DNA from: Nitrosotalea sp.
GTDB lineage: Archaea; Halobacteriota; Syntropharchaeia; Alkanophagales; Methanospirareceae
Length of the DNA stretch: 6,697 nt
Direction of reading: 5' to 3'
Assembly (NCBI GenBank): GCA_020725315.1
Contig: DYFG01000089.1
Location: 1 to 6,697, forward strand
Shown here: positions 1-6,676 of the stretch, in pieces
Layout of the letters: each line of letters begins with the position of its first letter
Numbering within the stretch: the first letter of the stretch is position 1
Position numbers and translations under genes: made by a program
Notes under the pieces: generated by a model
The model's database searches: none
Told to the model about the DNA's origin: nothing
What the model saw: only the letters and a program-made list of their open reading frames with translations

Positions 1-16
1 GTTCAAAAGTTGCCAT
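1..16 (-). CDS. Probable start of a further leftward gene (partial, five codons)
   Basis: Two bases after the stop codon of the YhaM-like gene, the minus strand reads ATG GCA ACT TTT GAA (M-A-T-F-E) and runs off the window edge. A purine-rich stretch with AGGAAAAAGAG precedes it inside the end of the upstream gene and could serve as a ribosome binding site. Near-abutting genes on the same strand are typical of a prokaryotic operon, so this is probably the next cistron after the exoribonuclease. Five codons are too few to identify a product, and a chance ATG is possible. Confidence 0.3.
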
Positions 17-18
17 AG

Positions 19-1017
19 TTACTCTTTTTCCTTACCTCTATAACCTCTTCCTTTCTTTCTACCCAGATAAAAGAACCGGTCTAATCTCCGGATAAAATCA
101 CTCCATACTCCCTCCTTTCCTTTCGCCTCCTCGTGCTTCTGTATCTGCAGGAATTCCTTGAGCTGGGAATCGAGCAGATCCGCATAACACAACGCCTCCG
201 CTTCTGCAAACAAGGGCTTCACCGGGGAGCCCCATTCACCGTAATTATGATGGCTCAAGATGAGATGGAGCAATCGTAGTCCCAGTTCCTCTGGAAAACC
301 TTCTATCTCTTTTATTTTATCTTCCACCATTCGATATCCCAACACGATATGGTCTATAAGTCCTCCTTCTTCTGTGACGTCTATCCGAAACGCATATTCA
401 TACGTAGCTATTTTTCCTATATCGTGCAGAATGGCACCTGCAAGCAACAAATCCCGGTCAAGTCCGGGGTAGAGCCCTGCGATAGTTTCGCAGAGCGCCA
501 TAACAGAGTGAGTATGCTCTATCAGTCCACCGATATAGTTATGGTGGTGTATTTTAGCGGCTGGTGCCTTTTTAAAGGAATTGACAAAATTGGGGTCATT
601 GAGGAAGGAAAAAACTACGCGCTTTAAATAACCATTCCCCAGACTCTCTGCCATTTTTACGAGTTCACCAACTAAAAAGTCGATATCTTTCGACGTCCCC
701 GGCATATAGTCCGCGATATCGTAGGTTTCAGTGACTCTTTCAACTCCCTCTGGCTCGATGATGAGCTGTAAGCGACCTCTAAAGGACTCTACCATACCTT
801 TTATCCGGACGACGTCTCCGGGTTCAAATAAAGCTGCCACTTCCTCAGCTTTTTCCCAGCACTTCGCCCATATACTGCCCGTTCTATCACCCAATTTCAC
901 CTGGAGATAGTAACCTTCCTTCGTGATGAATTCCTTTAATTCCTTCTCCATCACCAGAAAAGTGGAATCCACAGAGCTACCTACCCGTAAATCCTTCACC
1001 TTTGTATGTTCACTCAT
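19..1017 (-). CDS. YhaM-like 3'-5' exoribonuclease (OB-fold + HD domain)
   Basis: This 332-residue protein has the YhaM layout. An N-terminal OB-fold nucleic-acid-binding domain (about residues 8-95, with the strand pattern around YYLQVKLGDRTGSIWAKCW) is followed by a metal-dependent HD phosphohydrolase domain (about 155-295). Visible HD-domain signatures are HHHNYIGGLIEHT (157-169), the metal-ligand pair in ILHDIGK (H198, D199), SHHNYGEWGSP (255-265) and CYADLLDSQL (277-286). In Bacillus, YhaM (about 314 residues) degrades RNA and single-stranded DNA from the 3' end, and this length and motif order match. The C-terminal tail (about 315-332) is strongly basic and may aid RNA binding. The ATG at 1017 is preceded by GTGGGGAA, a weak and rather close Shine-Dalgarno. 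The gene starts 45 bp after the dapB stop on the same strand, so co-transcription is likely. The family is a confident call. Whether the substrate is RNA or DNA in this organism is inferred. Confidence 0.88.
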   Translation of the reverse strand: MSEHTKVKDLRVGSSVDSTFLVMEKELKEFITKEGYYLQVKLGDRTGSIWAKCWEKAEEVAALFEPGDVVRIKGMVESFRGRLQLIIEPEGVERVTETYDIADYMPGTSKDIDFLVGELVKMAESLGNGYLKRVVFSFLNDPNFVNSFKKAPAAKIHHHNYIGGLIEHTHSVMALCETIAGLYPGLDRDLLLAGAILHDIGKIATYEYAFRIDVTEEGGLIDHIVLGYRMVEDKIKEIEGFPEELGLRLLHLILSHHNYGEWGSPVKPLFAEAEALCYADLLDSQLKEFLQIQKHEEAKGKEGVWSDFIRRLDRFFYLGRKKGRGYRGKEKE

Positions 1018-1062
1018 TTCCCCACTCTATTTACTTACAATCACAAAGCGTTTAGTGCAATC

Positions 1063-1881
1063 CTACTCCTGTCCCAGTTCCCGCATCATCTCATCCATTG
1101 AATATATCCCACTTCTTTCTTTCTCACTAATCCATTCAATGGCTTTTAGTGCACCCTGAGCGAACGCTTCTCGGCTATGCGCACGGTGTATTATCTCCAA
1201 GCGTTCTCCTTTGCCCGCATACAAGACGGTATGGTCACCAACGATGTCACCGGCGCGCACTGCATGGATTCCTATCTCCTCATCCCTCCTCTCGCCTGTT
1301 ATGCCCTGCCTGCCATAGAGGATTGTTGTTTTTCCTCCTCCCTCTGCACCTGCACCTAGGTACTTAGAGATAATTCCAGCAGCTTTAACTGCCGTTCCAC
1401 TCGGCGCATCCTTTTTATGCGAGTGATGCATCTCTATGATCTCCACATGATACTGATATCTTTGAAGCTGTCGTGCAGCTTCTGCAATCAATCTCCAGAA
1501 GACATTCACACCAATAGAGAAGTTAGGGGATATGATTGCAGGTACGTGAGCTTTTATAGCGTTTTCCAGCTCTGTGAACTGCTCGGCTGAAAATCCGGTT
1601 GTTCCAACCACGAGCTTTACGTTGTTTCGCGAGGCAACTTTAACATTTTCAACTGCTGCCGCTGCATTGGTGAAATCCACAAATACATCAGGCTTAACCA
1701 CCTTTAACACGTTCTCCATCTCTGCAGGACTTGATATCTTTATTCCCGGTGCGAGCTCTTCCCCCACACCAGTTGGGTCAAAACCCGCCACCAACTTCAT
1801 CTTATCGTTCTCTAAGACGCCTCTCACCACCTGGCTGCCCATTCTCCCCCGTGCGCCTGCTACCGCTACTTTTATTGCCAT
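1063..1881 (-). CDS. dapB: 4-hydroxy-tetrahydrodipicolinate reductase DapB
   Basis: DapB performs the NAD(P)H-dependent reduction of the DapA product to tetrahydrodipicolinate in the diaminopimelate/lysine pathway, in the cytoplasm. The 272 residues match the usual length (E. coli has 273). The N-terminal Rossmann domain opens with VAGARGRMGSQV (7-18), and VGTTGFS (92-98) is the conserved NAD(P)-loop segment. The catalytic and substrate-binding region reads SPNFSIGVNVFW (118-129) followed by EMHHSHKKDAPSGTA (150-164). Within it, H152 and K156 correspond to the catalytic H159/K163 of E. coli. The C-terminal dimer or tetramer segment HRAHSREAFAQGALKAIEW (232-250) is also intact. The ATG at 1881 directly begins the first Rossmann strand and lies about 27 bp after a TATA-like element, which suggests a leaderless mRNA. 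No dapA, dapL or lysA is seen nearby, so the rest of the pathway must be encoded elsewhere. Confidence 0.97.
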   Translation of the reverse strand: MAIKVAVAGARGRMGSQVVRGVLENDKMKLVAGFDPTGVGEELAPGIKISSPAEMENVLKVVKPDVFVDFTNAAAAVENVKVASRNNVKLVVGTTGFSAEQFTELENAIKAHVPAIISPNFSIGVNVFWRLIAEAARQLQRYQYHVEIIEMHHSHKKDAPSGTAVKAAGIISKYLGAGAEGGGKTTILYGRQGITGERRDEEIGIHAVRAGDIVGDHTVLYAGKGERLEIIHRAHSREAFAQGALKAIEWISEKERSGIYSMDEMMRELGQE

Positions 1882-1901
1882 GGTTAATTCATTGCTCTTG
1901 C

Positions 1902-1916
1902 ATATTTATAATTTGC
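1902..1916 (-). promoter_or_regulatory. Archaeal TATA/BRE promoter for dapB (leaderless)
   Basis: Read on the minus strand, this stretch is GCAAATTATAAATATG. It is an A+T-rich TATA-box candidate (TTATAAAT) with a purine/A-rich BRE-like flank. Its centre lies about 27 bp upstream of the A of the dapB ATG. In archaea the TATA box sits about 26 bp before the transcription start, so transcription should begin at or next to the start codon. No Shine-Dalgarno sequence occurs between the box and the ATG, which fits a leaderless transcript. Confidence 0.55.
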
Positions 1917-1933
1917 TATTCTCTGACCTTTGG

Positions 1934-1961
1934 TCTCGTGTTAATCTCGTGAAATCTCGTG
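1934..1961. repeat. Three TCTCGTG direct repeats, helically phased
   Basis: The heptamer TCTCGTG occurs at 1934-1940, 1945-1951 and 1955-1961, giving start-to-start spacings of 11 and 10 bp, about one DNA turn. The last two copies share the longer ATCTCGTG. The array lies in the 90-bp gap between the DRG gene and dapB, just upstream of the dapB TATA element, where archaeal activators or repressors often bind. It overlaps a short GACC-TTT-GGTC inverted repeat (1925-1935). The sequence pattern is seen directly. A regulatory role is inferred only from its position and phasing. Confidence 0.5.
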
Positions 1962-1971
1962 GTTTTTACTT

Positions 1972-3069
1972 CTACTTCCGTGTCACGATGCTCACCACAT
2001 CTCCGTCCGCAAGCATATGCGAAAGCCCGACACGCTGCCCACCATATTTCACGGACTTGCCCCAGATGCGTGCATAGCGGAACTTCTCAATGAAGTCACG
2101 ATGAATGGTCGAACAGACGTCAGCAACCGTAGAATCTCGTTTTATAACCAGTGGATTATCCATATCCGGTGATGCACCCCGCGGCTTCATATAGATGCAC
2201 ATGAATTCGAGTTCATTATAGATTCTTTCTTTCAGTGCTTCAATATTTATGCCGAGCGATGCGGAGATTGGAACTGCCTCAGGGAATCGCACCATGCATG
2301 TCCGAAGCATTTCAGAATCCACCAGATCTATCTTGTTTATGACCGTGATTGCACGGATATATTTCCGGTTTCCCATAACCGCATCAATAAGCTCATCGAG
2401 TGTGATGCGTTCTCGTATCAGAACCTCCGCGTTGTGTATTTTGTATTCTGCTAACACTGCTTTGATCATTTTGTCATCAAGATCGAGATCAACGGTGCTG
2501 TCTACGGTAATTCCTCCTCTACTTGTTTTATGAATGCCCACCTCAGGAGGGTTGGTATTAATTCGAATGCCCGCATCATATAACTCCTTTACCAGTGTAT
2601 CGTACTGCTGCGGCTGAAGGACATCCACGAGGATAAGGATCAGATCAGCGTTTCGCGTCACTGATAGTACCTCCTTGCCATGCCCCCGTCCTGCCGCTGC
2701 ACCCTGAATAAGCCCTGGGACATCAAGAAATTGCATTCGTGCACCTTTATACTGGAGCGTACCGGGAATCACTTCAAGCGTGGTGAAATCATATTCAGCG
2801 ACCTCAGCAGTGGTGCCCGTGAGGCAGTTGAGCAGCGTTGATTTACCGACCGATGGAAATCCCACCATTATGATGGTAGCATGCCCTGATTTTTTTACCG
2901 CATATCCTTCCCGTTTGCCCGCGGATTTTGCTGTTGCTTGTTTTTGCAGCTCATCCTTGAGCCGCGCGAGTTTCGCTTTGAGTCGTCCGATGTGGTGCTG
3001 TGTTGCCTTGTTGTAGGGTGTTTTTCTTATCTCGTCCTCTATGCTTTTGATCTCATCTCCAATGGTCAT
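1972..3069 (-). CDS. drg: DRG-family (Obg-related) GTPase with TGS domain
   Basis: This 365-residue protein is colinear with archaeal and eukaryotic DRG proteins. It starts with the helical N-terminal segment (about 1-48, rich in KATxxHxGxLKAKLARLK). The G domain carries all GTPase motifs: G1 GFPSVGKS (70-77), G2 YDFTT (93-97), G3 DVPG (116-119), G4 NKID (245-248) and G5 around SASLG (269-273). The helix-turn-helix-like insert typical of DRG lies at about 165-230, and a C-terminal TGS domain at about 296-364. DRG proteins associate with ribosomes and are thought to act in translation; eukaryotic ones need Dfrp partners. No partner gene is adjacent here. No good Shine-Dalgarno precedes the ATG at 3069. 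A weak TATA-like CGTTTAGC centred about 25 bp upstream on the minus strand could give a leaderless transcript. The start is supported by the family-typical N terminus. This gene is the strongest evidence that the DNA is archaeal. Confidence 0.95.
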   Translation of the reverse strand: MTIGDEIKSIEDEIRKTPYNKATQHHIGRLKAKLARLKDELQKQATAKSAGKREGYAVKKSGHATIIMVGFPSVGKSTLLNCLTGTTAEVAEYDFTTLEVIPGTLQYKGARMQFLDVPGLIQGAAAGRGHGKEVLSVTRNADLILILVDVLQPQQYDTLVKELYDAGIRINTNPPEVGIHKTSRGGITVDSTVDLDLDDKMIKAVLAEYKIHNAEVLIRERITLDELIDAVMGNRKYIRAITVINKIDLVDSEMLRTCMVRFPEAVPISASLGINIEALKERIYNELEFMCIYMKPRGASPDMDNPLVIKRDSTVADVCSTIHRDFIEKFRYARIWGKSVKYGGQRVGLSHMLADGDVVSIVTRK

Positions 3070-3159
3070 TCGTTTGCGATTCTTTTTGGAGCTAAACGGA
3101 CGATACAGCTATACTGCTTCTTTCTATCACTCTTTCATTCTTACACCTTCTTCTCCCCG

Positions 3160-3858
3160 TCACGCTTCACTTCCACCATTATTCTCTTTTAAGATCTGTT
3201 GTAAGCAGAGAAGAGGGTTTGGCAGAATCTCTTCAAAAAACCAATCAGCCTGTACAAAGAAGCCCTGTACCACCTCAGACTTGACTTTACCCGAAGTTAT
3301 TGTCGCGGTGCTGTACTCTTCTCCACTCTTTCGGTCAGCCACGATCTTCTGTTCTTCGCCATCAATGAACCAGATTTCATCTATACCTGCTTCCTGGTAC
3401 ACCTGCCTCTTTTCACGCAGGTCATAATCTCTCGTCCACGAAGAGAGGATTTCCACCACCATATCTGCTGCTCCTTCCAGTTGCTTCTCTTTAAGCATCT
3501 CTACCCTTTCTTTTCTCACGAATAGAATATCAGGCTCAAACATACGGCAATATTCCAGGTGCATCGTTGCCCTGGAACCGAGCACTTTACCCAATTGCTT
3601 CTCTTCAGCGTATATGCGCATCAAGGGAAATAGAAATCCAAAAAGGTCTTCATGTCGCGTAGATGCCGGTGAATGGATGATAAGCACGCCATCAAAGAGG
3701 TCTGCCTTGGTATCTTCGTCGGTAAGCCTGTCATATTCCTCTTCGGTGACGCCATACTTGCGGATGAGATAAGGGGGTTCAATTACTTTATTTCTATATA
3801 TTAGCTCTGTTACGGTTCTATCTTCTTCGCTGCTTCCTTCCTTTTCTCTTCTCTTCAT
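3160..3858 (-). CDS. Uma2 (DUF820) family restriction-endonuclease-fold protein
   Basis: This 232-residue protein has the Uma2 pattern. An entry segment at ADLFDGVLIIHSPASTRHEDL (about 52-72) is followed by FEPDILFV (107-114), VVEILS (134-139) and DLREKRQVYQEAGIDEIWFID (146-166). D110, E136 and K150 fit the PD-(D/E)XK-like metal site of the fold, so the active site looks intact. The family is widespread and often multicopy in bacteria such as cyanobacteria. Its biological role is largely unestablished, and no restriction partner is seen here. The first about 20 residues are charged and probably disordered. The chosen ATG at 3858 is preceded by GAAGGGAAGAA, which can act as a Shine-Dalgarno, and no in-frame ATG lies closer to the fold. 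The C terminus (about 205-232) extends past the fold. The gene is divergent from the oxidoreductase gene and lies 90 bp before the DRG gene. The family call is good; its function is unknown. Confidence 0.85.
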   Translation of the reverse strand: MKRREKEGSSEEDRTVTELIYRNKVIEPPYLIRKYGVTEEEYDRLTDEDTKADLFDGVLIIHSPASTRHEDLFGFLFPLMRIYAEEKQLGKVLGSRATMHLEYCRMFEPDILFVRKERVEMLKEKQLEGAADMVVEILSSWTRDYDLREKRQVYQEAGIDEIWFIDGEEQKIVADRKSGEEYSTATITSGKVKSEVVQGFFVQADWFFEEILPNPLLCLQQILKENNGGSEA

Positions 3859-3917
3859 TTCTTCCCTTCGTCCTTGCCATTTCTTTGCTACTACTATCCA
3901 CTTTAATCCTTATGTTC

Positions 3918-3933
3918 AATTATTAAAATTAAA
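3918..3933. promoter_or_regulatory. A+T-rich core of a divergent promoter region
   Basis: The 98-bp gap between the divergent Uma2 and oxidoreductase genes holds one strongly A+T-rich block, AATTATTAAAATTAAA. It is centred about 31 bp before the oxidoreductase ATG and about 67 bp before the Uma2 ATG. It could provide TATA elements for either or both directions. The oxidoreductase start has no well-spaced Shine-Dalgarno: the nearest GGAAAGG ends 17 bp from the ATG. A leaderless or nearly leaderless transcript is therefore plausible. No exact consensus is present. Confidence 0.35.
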
Positions 3934-3956
3934 GGAAAGGTTGAAATTGTTTAACG

Positions 3957-5075
3957 ATGAACATCGTAGTCGTGGGCTGTGGATTCGGTGGCGTGGAAGT
4001 TGTACGCACGCTCCGAAAAGAGGCAAAAGAGCTCGATATTACTATGATCGACCGCAAACCACAATTTGATTACCAACCGGCGTATCCCGAGCTATTGAGC
4101 GGAAAAGTTACACCCGAAGAGATATCCTGCGATCTAAAGAAATTCGCAACGAAAATAGGTGCGGGATTCATACATGCAGAGGTTGTAAATATTGATTTTA
4201 AGGCTAAAAAGGTGAAGCTCAAAGCAAACGCCGAAGATGAAGGGAGGGATATACCTTACGATTTTCTCGTGATTGCCATCGGTGCTGAACAGACATTTTT
4301 CGGTATTCCCGGCGCAGAAAAGCTATCACACACTGTTAATACCCTGAACGATACGATTGCAACAAAAAATGCGCTTGATAAACTCGACCACTCAAAGGAG
4401 AGCAGCATTGCGGTTATAGGTGCCGGATTGACCGGAGTTGAAGTTGCCGGCGAATTGGTTGATTATTTCAAGGATAGGGGAGCTCTAGCAAGAATATATC
4501 TGGTCGAGCTGATGCCGAGGATATTGCCTGCTCTTCCAAAAGAGAACGTAGCCATCTATGTAAGCAAATTCCTTTCTGATAGCGGTGTTGAGATATTGAC
4601 GGAAACAGCGGTGCAAGAAGTGAGCGAGGGGGAGATTACATTCAAAGACGGAAGGAAACTCCCCTATGATATTATTATCTGGACAGCGGGGATAAAACCC
4701 AACAGTCTTCTTGAGATACTCGCTGTTCCAAAGGTGAAGGGATGGCTCAAAGTGGATTTTTATCTCCGTGTAGAGGGTATGGATGATGTATTTGCAGTCG
4801 GAGATACCGTATACTTCGAGCGCGAGGGTGTTCGTGCCGGTCAGAATGTCGAGGAGGCGGAAGGGCAGGGTAGAGTAGCGGCAGTGAATATAGTAAGAAC
4901 GATAAAAGGGGAGAAATTGAAGAGATACAGACCAAAGAATACGATACAGAACCCACGAGCACTCATATCGCTCGGTGATGGTAAAGCAGTGGTGTATTTC
5001 GGTGGAATGGTGTTTAGGGTCTTTGCATACCGATTAAAGAAGTTCGTCGAGCATCGCTATATGAAGAGATTCTGA
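3957..5075 (+). CDS. NDH-2-like FAD/NAD(P)-dependent oxidoreductase
   Basis: This 372-residue flavoprotein of the two-dinucleotide-binding-domain superfamily most resembles type II NADH dehydrogenases (COG1252). Its FAD-binding site begins at residue 6 with VGCGFGGVEV. The inserted NAD(P)-binding Rossmann motif is VIGAGLTGVEVAGEL (153-167), and the second FAD motif is FAVGDT (279-284), preceded by WTAGIKPN (242-249). NDH-2 enzymes oxidise NADH and reduce quinone at the membrane face without pumping ions. The C-terminal stretch (about 345-372, aromatic and basic) fits an amphipathic membrane-binding tail, and there is no transmembrane helix. The only cysteines are C8 and C58, which argues against sulfide:quinone reductase. 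The usual quinone-site AQxAxQQG segment appears altered, as QNVEEAEGQG (296-305). The electron acceptor is therefore uncertain, and a soluble or menaquinone/methanophenazine-linked role is possible. The ATG at 3957 is fixed by the FAD motif. Confidence 0.85.
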   Translation: MNIVVVGCGFGGVEVVRTLRKEAKELDITMIDRKPQFDYQPAYPELLSGKVTPEEISCDLKKFATKIGAGFIHAEVVNIDFKAKKVKLKANAEDEGRDIPYDFLVIAIGAEQTFFGIPGAEKLSHTVNTLNDTIATKNALDKLDHSKESSIAVIGAGLTGVEVAGELVDYFKDRGALARIYLVELMPRILPALPKENVAIYVSKFLSDSGVEILTETAVQEVSEGEITFKDGRKLPYDIIIWTAGIKPNSLLEILAVPKVKGWLKVDFYLRVEGMDDVFAVGDTVYFEREGVRAGQNVEEAEGQGRVAAVNIVRTIKGEKLKRYRPKNTIQNPRALISLGDGKAVVYFGGMVFRVFAYRLKKFVEHRYMKRF

Positions 5076-5109
5076 TAGGCGATGAGCAAGGATGGTGGTG
5101 AATAGAAAA

Positions 5110-5136
5110 TTGCCTAACAGGTGGAGCGTAAGGCAA
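5110..5136 (+). other. Short inverted repeat downstream of the oxidoreductase gene
   Basis: TTGCCT (5110-5115) and AGGCAA (5131-5136) form a perfect 6-bp stem with a 15-base loop, followed by AAAT. It lies 35 bp after the oxidoreductase stop and just before the helicase promoter. It could be a weak 3' hairpin or an operator. There is no T-run like those at archaeal terminators, so no firm role is assigned. Confidence 0.2.
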
Positions 5137-5146
5137 AAATTGATAA

Positions 5147-5163
5147 ACCGAAAATTTTATATG
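5147..5163 (+). promoter_or_regulatory. Archaeal BRE + TATA promoter of the PLD-helicase gene
   Basis: ACCGAAAA (5147-5154) matches a BRE element and is followed directly by the TATA-like TTTATATG (5156-5163). This is the cleanest archaeal core promoter in the window. Transcription would be expected to start about 25 bp downstream, near 5185, giving a leader of about 35 bases before the ATG at 5222. The helicase gene thus appears to have its own promoter rather than depending on readthrough from the oxidoreductase. Confidence 0.65.
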
Positions 5164-5210
5164 TATGCCTAAATAGCAATTAAATAACGGTATACGGCAG
5201 TAATAAACTT

Positions 5211-5214
5211 GGAG
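5211..5214 (+). promoter_or_regulatory. Shine-Dalgarno site of the PLD-helicase gene
   Basis: GGAG sits 7 bases before the ATG at 5222, a standard spacing, and fixes the start. It contrasts with dapB and DRG in the same window, which lack such a site and look leaderless. Confidence 0.6.
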
Positions 5215-5221
5215 TGGTAAA

Positions 5222-6676
5222 ATGAGCTTTGGAGAACTCGAAATTAAATCATCTTATGATTCTGACGATGATGATATTTTGAATGATTTTTATAACCCCG
5301 TCCTCGCCAATTCCGTTGAATATTCTCGTCTCGCGGGGTTCTTTACCTCTTCAGCTTTAGCAGTTGCAGCTAGAGGTATCCGCGGATTGTTGAAGAACGA
5401 CGGCAAGATGAAATTAGTTGCTGGTGCAATGTTGAAAAAAGAGGATGTCGAAGCGATAAGACTTGGTCTCGAAAAGCCGGAAGAAGTTATTAACCGAGCG
5501 GCTATTAATGATCTTGATTCAATTGAGGACGAGTTTGTAAGAGATCATGTTATGGCTCTTGGATGGCTGATCGCAAAACAAAAGCTGGAGATTCGTATCG
5601 CAATTGTAGAAGATAAAAACGGCAGACCACTCGACGCAGATTCTATCCTCAGAAAAGGTGTTTTTCATCAGAAGATTGGCATTTTTACTGATGGTAATGG
5701 AAGAAAGATCTCATTTAGTGGTTCTGTAAACGAAACGGCTACAGCGTGGACAGAAAACATTGAGGAGTTCAAGGTGTTCCGAGAATGGGTAGAAGCGGAG
5801 CACGAACATTTCCTCAGTGATTACAAGAAGTTCAACAAATATTGGAATAATGAGTCTCAACGAGTGAAGACTATGACGGCTCCTCAGGCAATCAAAGATA
5901 AACTCATACAAATGGCACCAAAGGATATCGAAAAACTTGAATTAGAGAAATGGGATTCACAGGGATCCAAAAGAAAGAATCAAATAACCTTATACGAGCA
6001 TCAAAAAGAAGCTATTGAATCTTGGATAGAAAATGGGATGAGAGGTATTTTTGAAATGGCAACGGGCACCGGAAAGACTTTTGCCGCTTTGAGAGGCTTA
6101 ATGAAAACAAGCGAAATACATAAAAAGCTCGTTGTAATTATCACTTGCCCCTATCAGCATTTGATACAACAATGGAGAAGAGAAATTGAGAAGTTTGGTA
6201 TTACTTTTGACTTTATCATAGCTGATAGTTCAAATCCTTTGTGGAAAGATAATTTAGCAGACTCCTTGGTTGATATATCCTTAGGGTACAAAGAAAAGAT
6301 CATAATCTTAACTACACATCGCACATTTTCCTCTGATAATTTCATGAGTATTGTAAAAGAGCATAAAAAGGATTTTAATATTTTACTAATAGCGGATGAG
6401 GTTCATGGTTTGGGTGCTGAAAGGGGCAGAATTGGATTAATAGATGAATATGACTTTAGATTGGGGCTCAGTGCCACACCAAAAAGGTGGTTCGGCTCCA
6501 TAGGCACACAAGCGATTTATAATTATTTTAATGATGTCGTTTTCGAATTTACTCTAAAAGATGCCATTAATACAATAAATCCAGCTACAGGAAGAACTTA
6601 TCTCACACCTTATCGATATATTCCCAAATTTGTATCGCTTGAGGGGTGCATTACCTATTTTTTAGAGAGGGGATAA
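5222..6676 (+). CDS. PLD/HKD-nuclease + SF2 DEAD/DEAH helicase fusion, C-terminally truncated (likely frameshift)
   Basis: The N-terminal part (about 18-215) is a phospholipase-D-like nuclease domain. It begins with the FYNPVLANSVEYSRLAGFF region (23-41) and carries one HKD-type site, HQKIGIFTD (149-157) then GSVNET (167-172). One motif per chain usually means an active dimer. An SF2 helicase RecA1 domain follows: a Q-motif-like LYEHQKEAI (257-265), Walker A MATGTGKT (279-286), motif Ia TCPYQHLIQQW (308-318), motif II DEVH (392-395) and motif III LSATP (416-420). The RecA2 domain with motifs IV-VI is missing. Translation ends at TAA (6674-6676) shortly after YIPKFVSL, where homologues would continue. 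Dropping one G from the run at 6669-6672 gives FLERDKKILRSL, open to the window end. The gene has its own promoter and Shine-Dalgarno. It is more A+T-rich than the leftward genes. Similar HKD-nuclease/helicase fusions (COG3886 plus COG1061 type) occur in genomic defence neighbourhoods. A defence role is inferred, and no partner is visible. Confidence 0.85.
   Translation: MSFGELEIKSSYDSDDDDILNDFYNPVLANSVEYSRLAGFFTSSALAVAARGIRGLLKNDGKMKLVAGAMLKKEDVEAIRLGLEKPEEVINRAAINDLDSIEDEFVRDHVMALGWLIAKQKLEIRIAIVEDKNGRPLDADSILRKGVFHQKIGIFTDGNGRKISFSGSVNETATAWTENIEEFKVFREWVEAEHEHFLSDYKKFNKYWNNESQRVKTMTAPQAIKDKLIQMAPKDIEKLELEKWDSQGSKRKNQITLYEHQKEAIESWIENGMRGIFEMATGTGKTFAALRGLMKTSEIHKKLVVIITCPYQHLIQQWRREIEKFGITFDFIIADSSNPLWKDNLADSLVDISLGYKEKIIILTTHRTFSSDNFMSIVKEHKKDFNILLIADEVHGLGAERGRIGLIDEYDFRLGLSATPKRWFGSIGTQAIYNYFNDVVFEFTLKDAINTINPATGRTYLTPYRYIPKFVSLEGCITYFLERG

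Noticed and set aside
349..627. Plus-strand open frame of 92 codons inside the YhaM-like gene
   Set aside because: It is fully antisense to a confidently assigned HD-domain coding region, has no promoter or ribosome binding site and resembles no known protein.
1574..2077. Plus-strand open frame of 167 codons running across dapB into the DRG gene
   Set aside because: It is antisense to two well-supported genes and spans the intergenic promoter. Its translation is low-complexity Ser/Thr/Pro-rich with no recognisable domain, so it is a shadow frame.
3070..3159. Pyrimidine-rich (plus strand) gap between the Uma2 and DRG genes as a possible RNA gene or terminator
   Set aside because: I see no stable hairpin, tRNA-like fold or repeat. 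On the minus strand it is simply purine-rich leader or trailer sequence.
3957..5075. Sulfide:quinone oxidoreductase as an alternative identity
   Set aside because: Only two cysteines are present (C8 inside the FAD motif and C58), so the redox-cysteine set of that family is missing.
5082..5105. Tiny frame ATG AGC AAG GAT GGT GGT GAA TAG after the oxidoreductase gene
   Set aside because: It has seven codons and no properly spaced Shine-Dalgarno. It is most likely chance.
5190..5195. GTATAC palindrome in the helicase leader as an operator
   Set aside because: A six-base palindrome is expected by chance in A+T-rich DNA, and no second copy is nearby.
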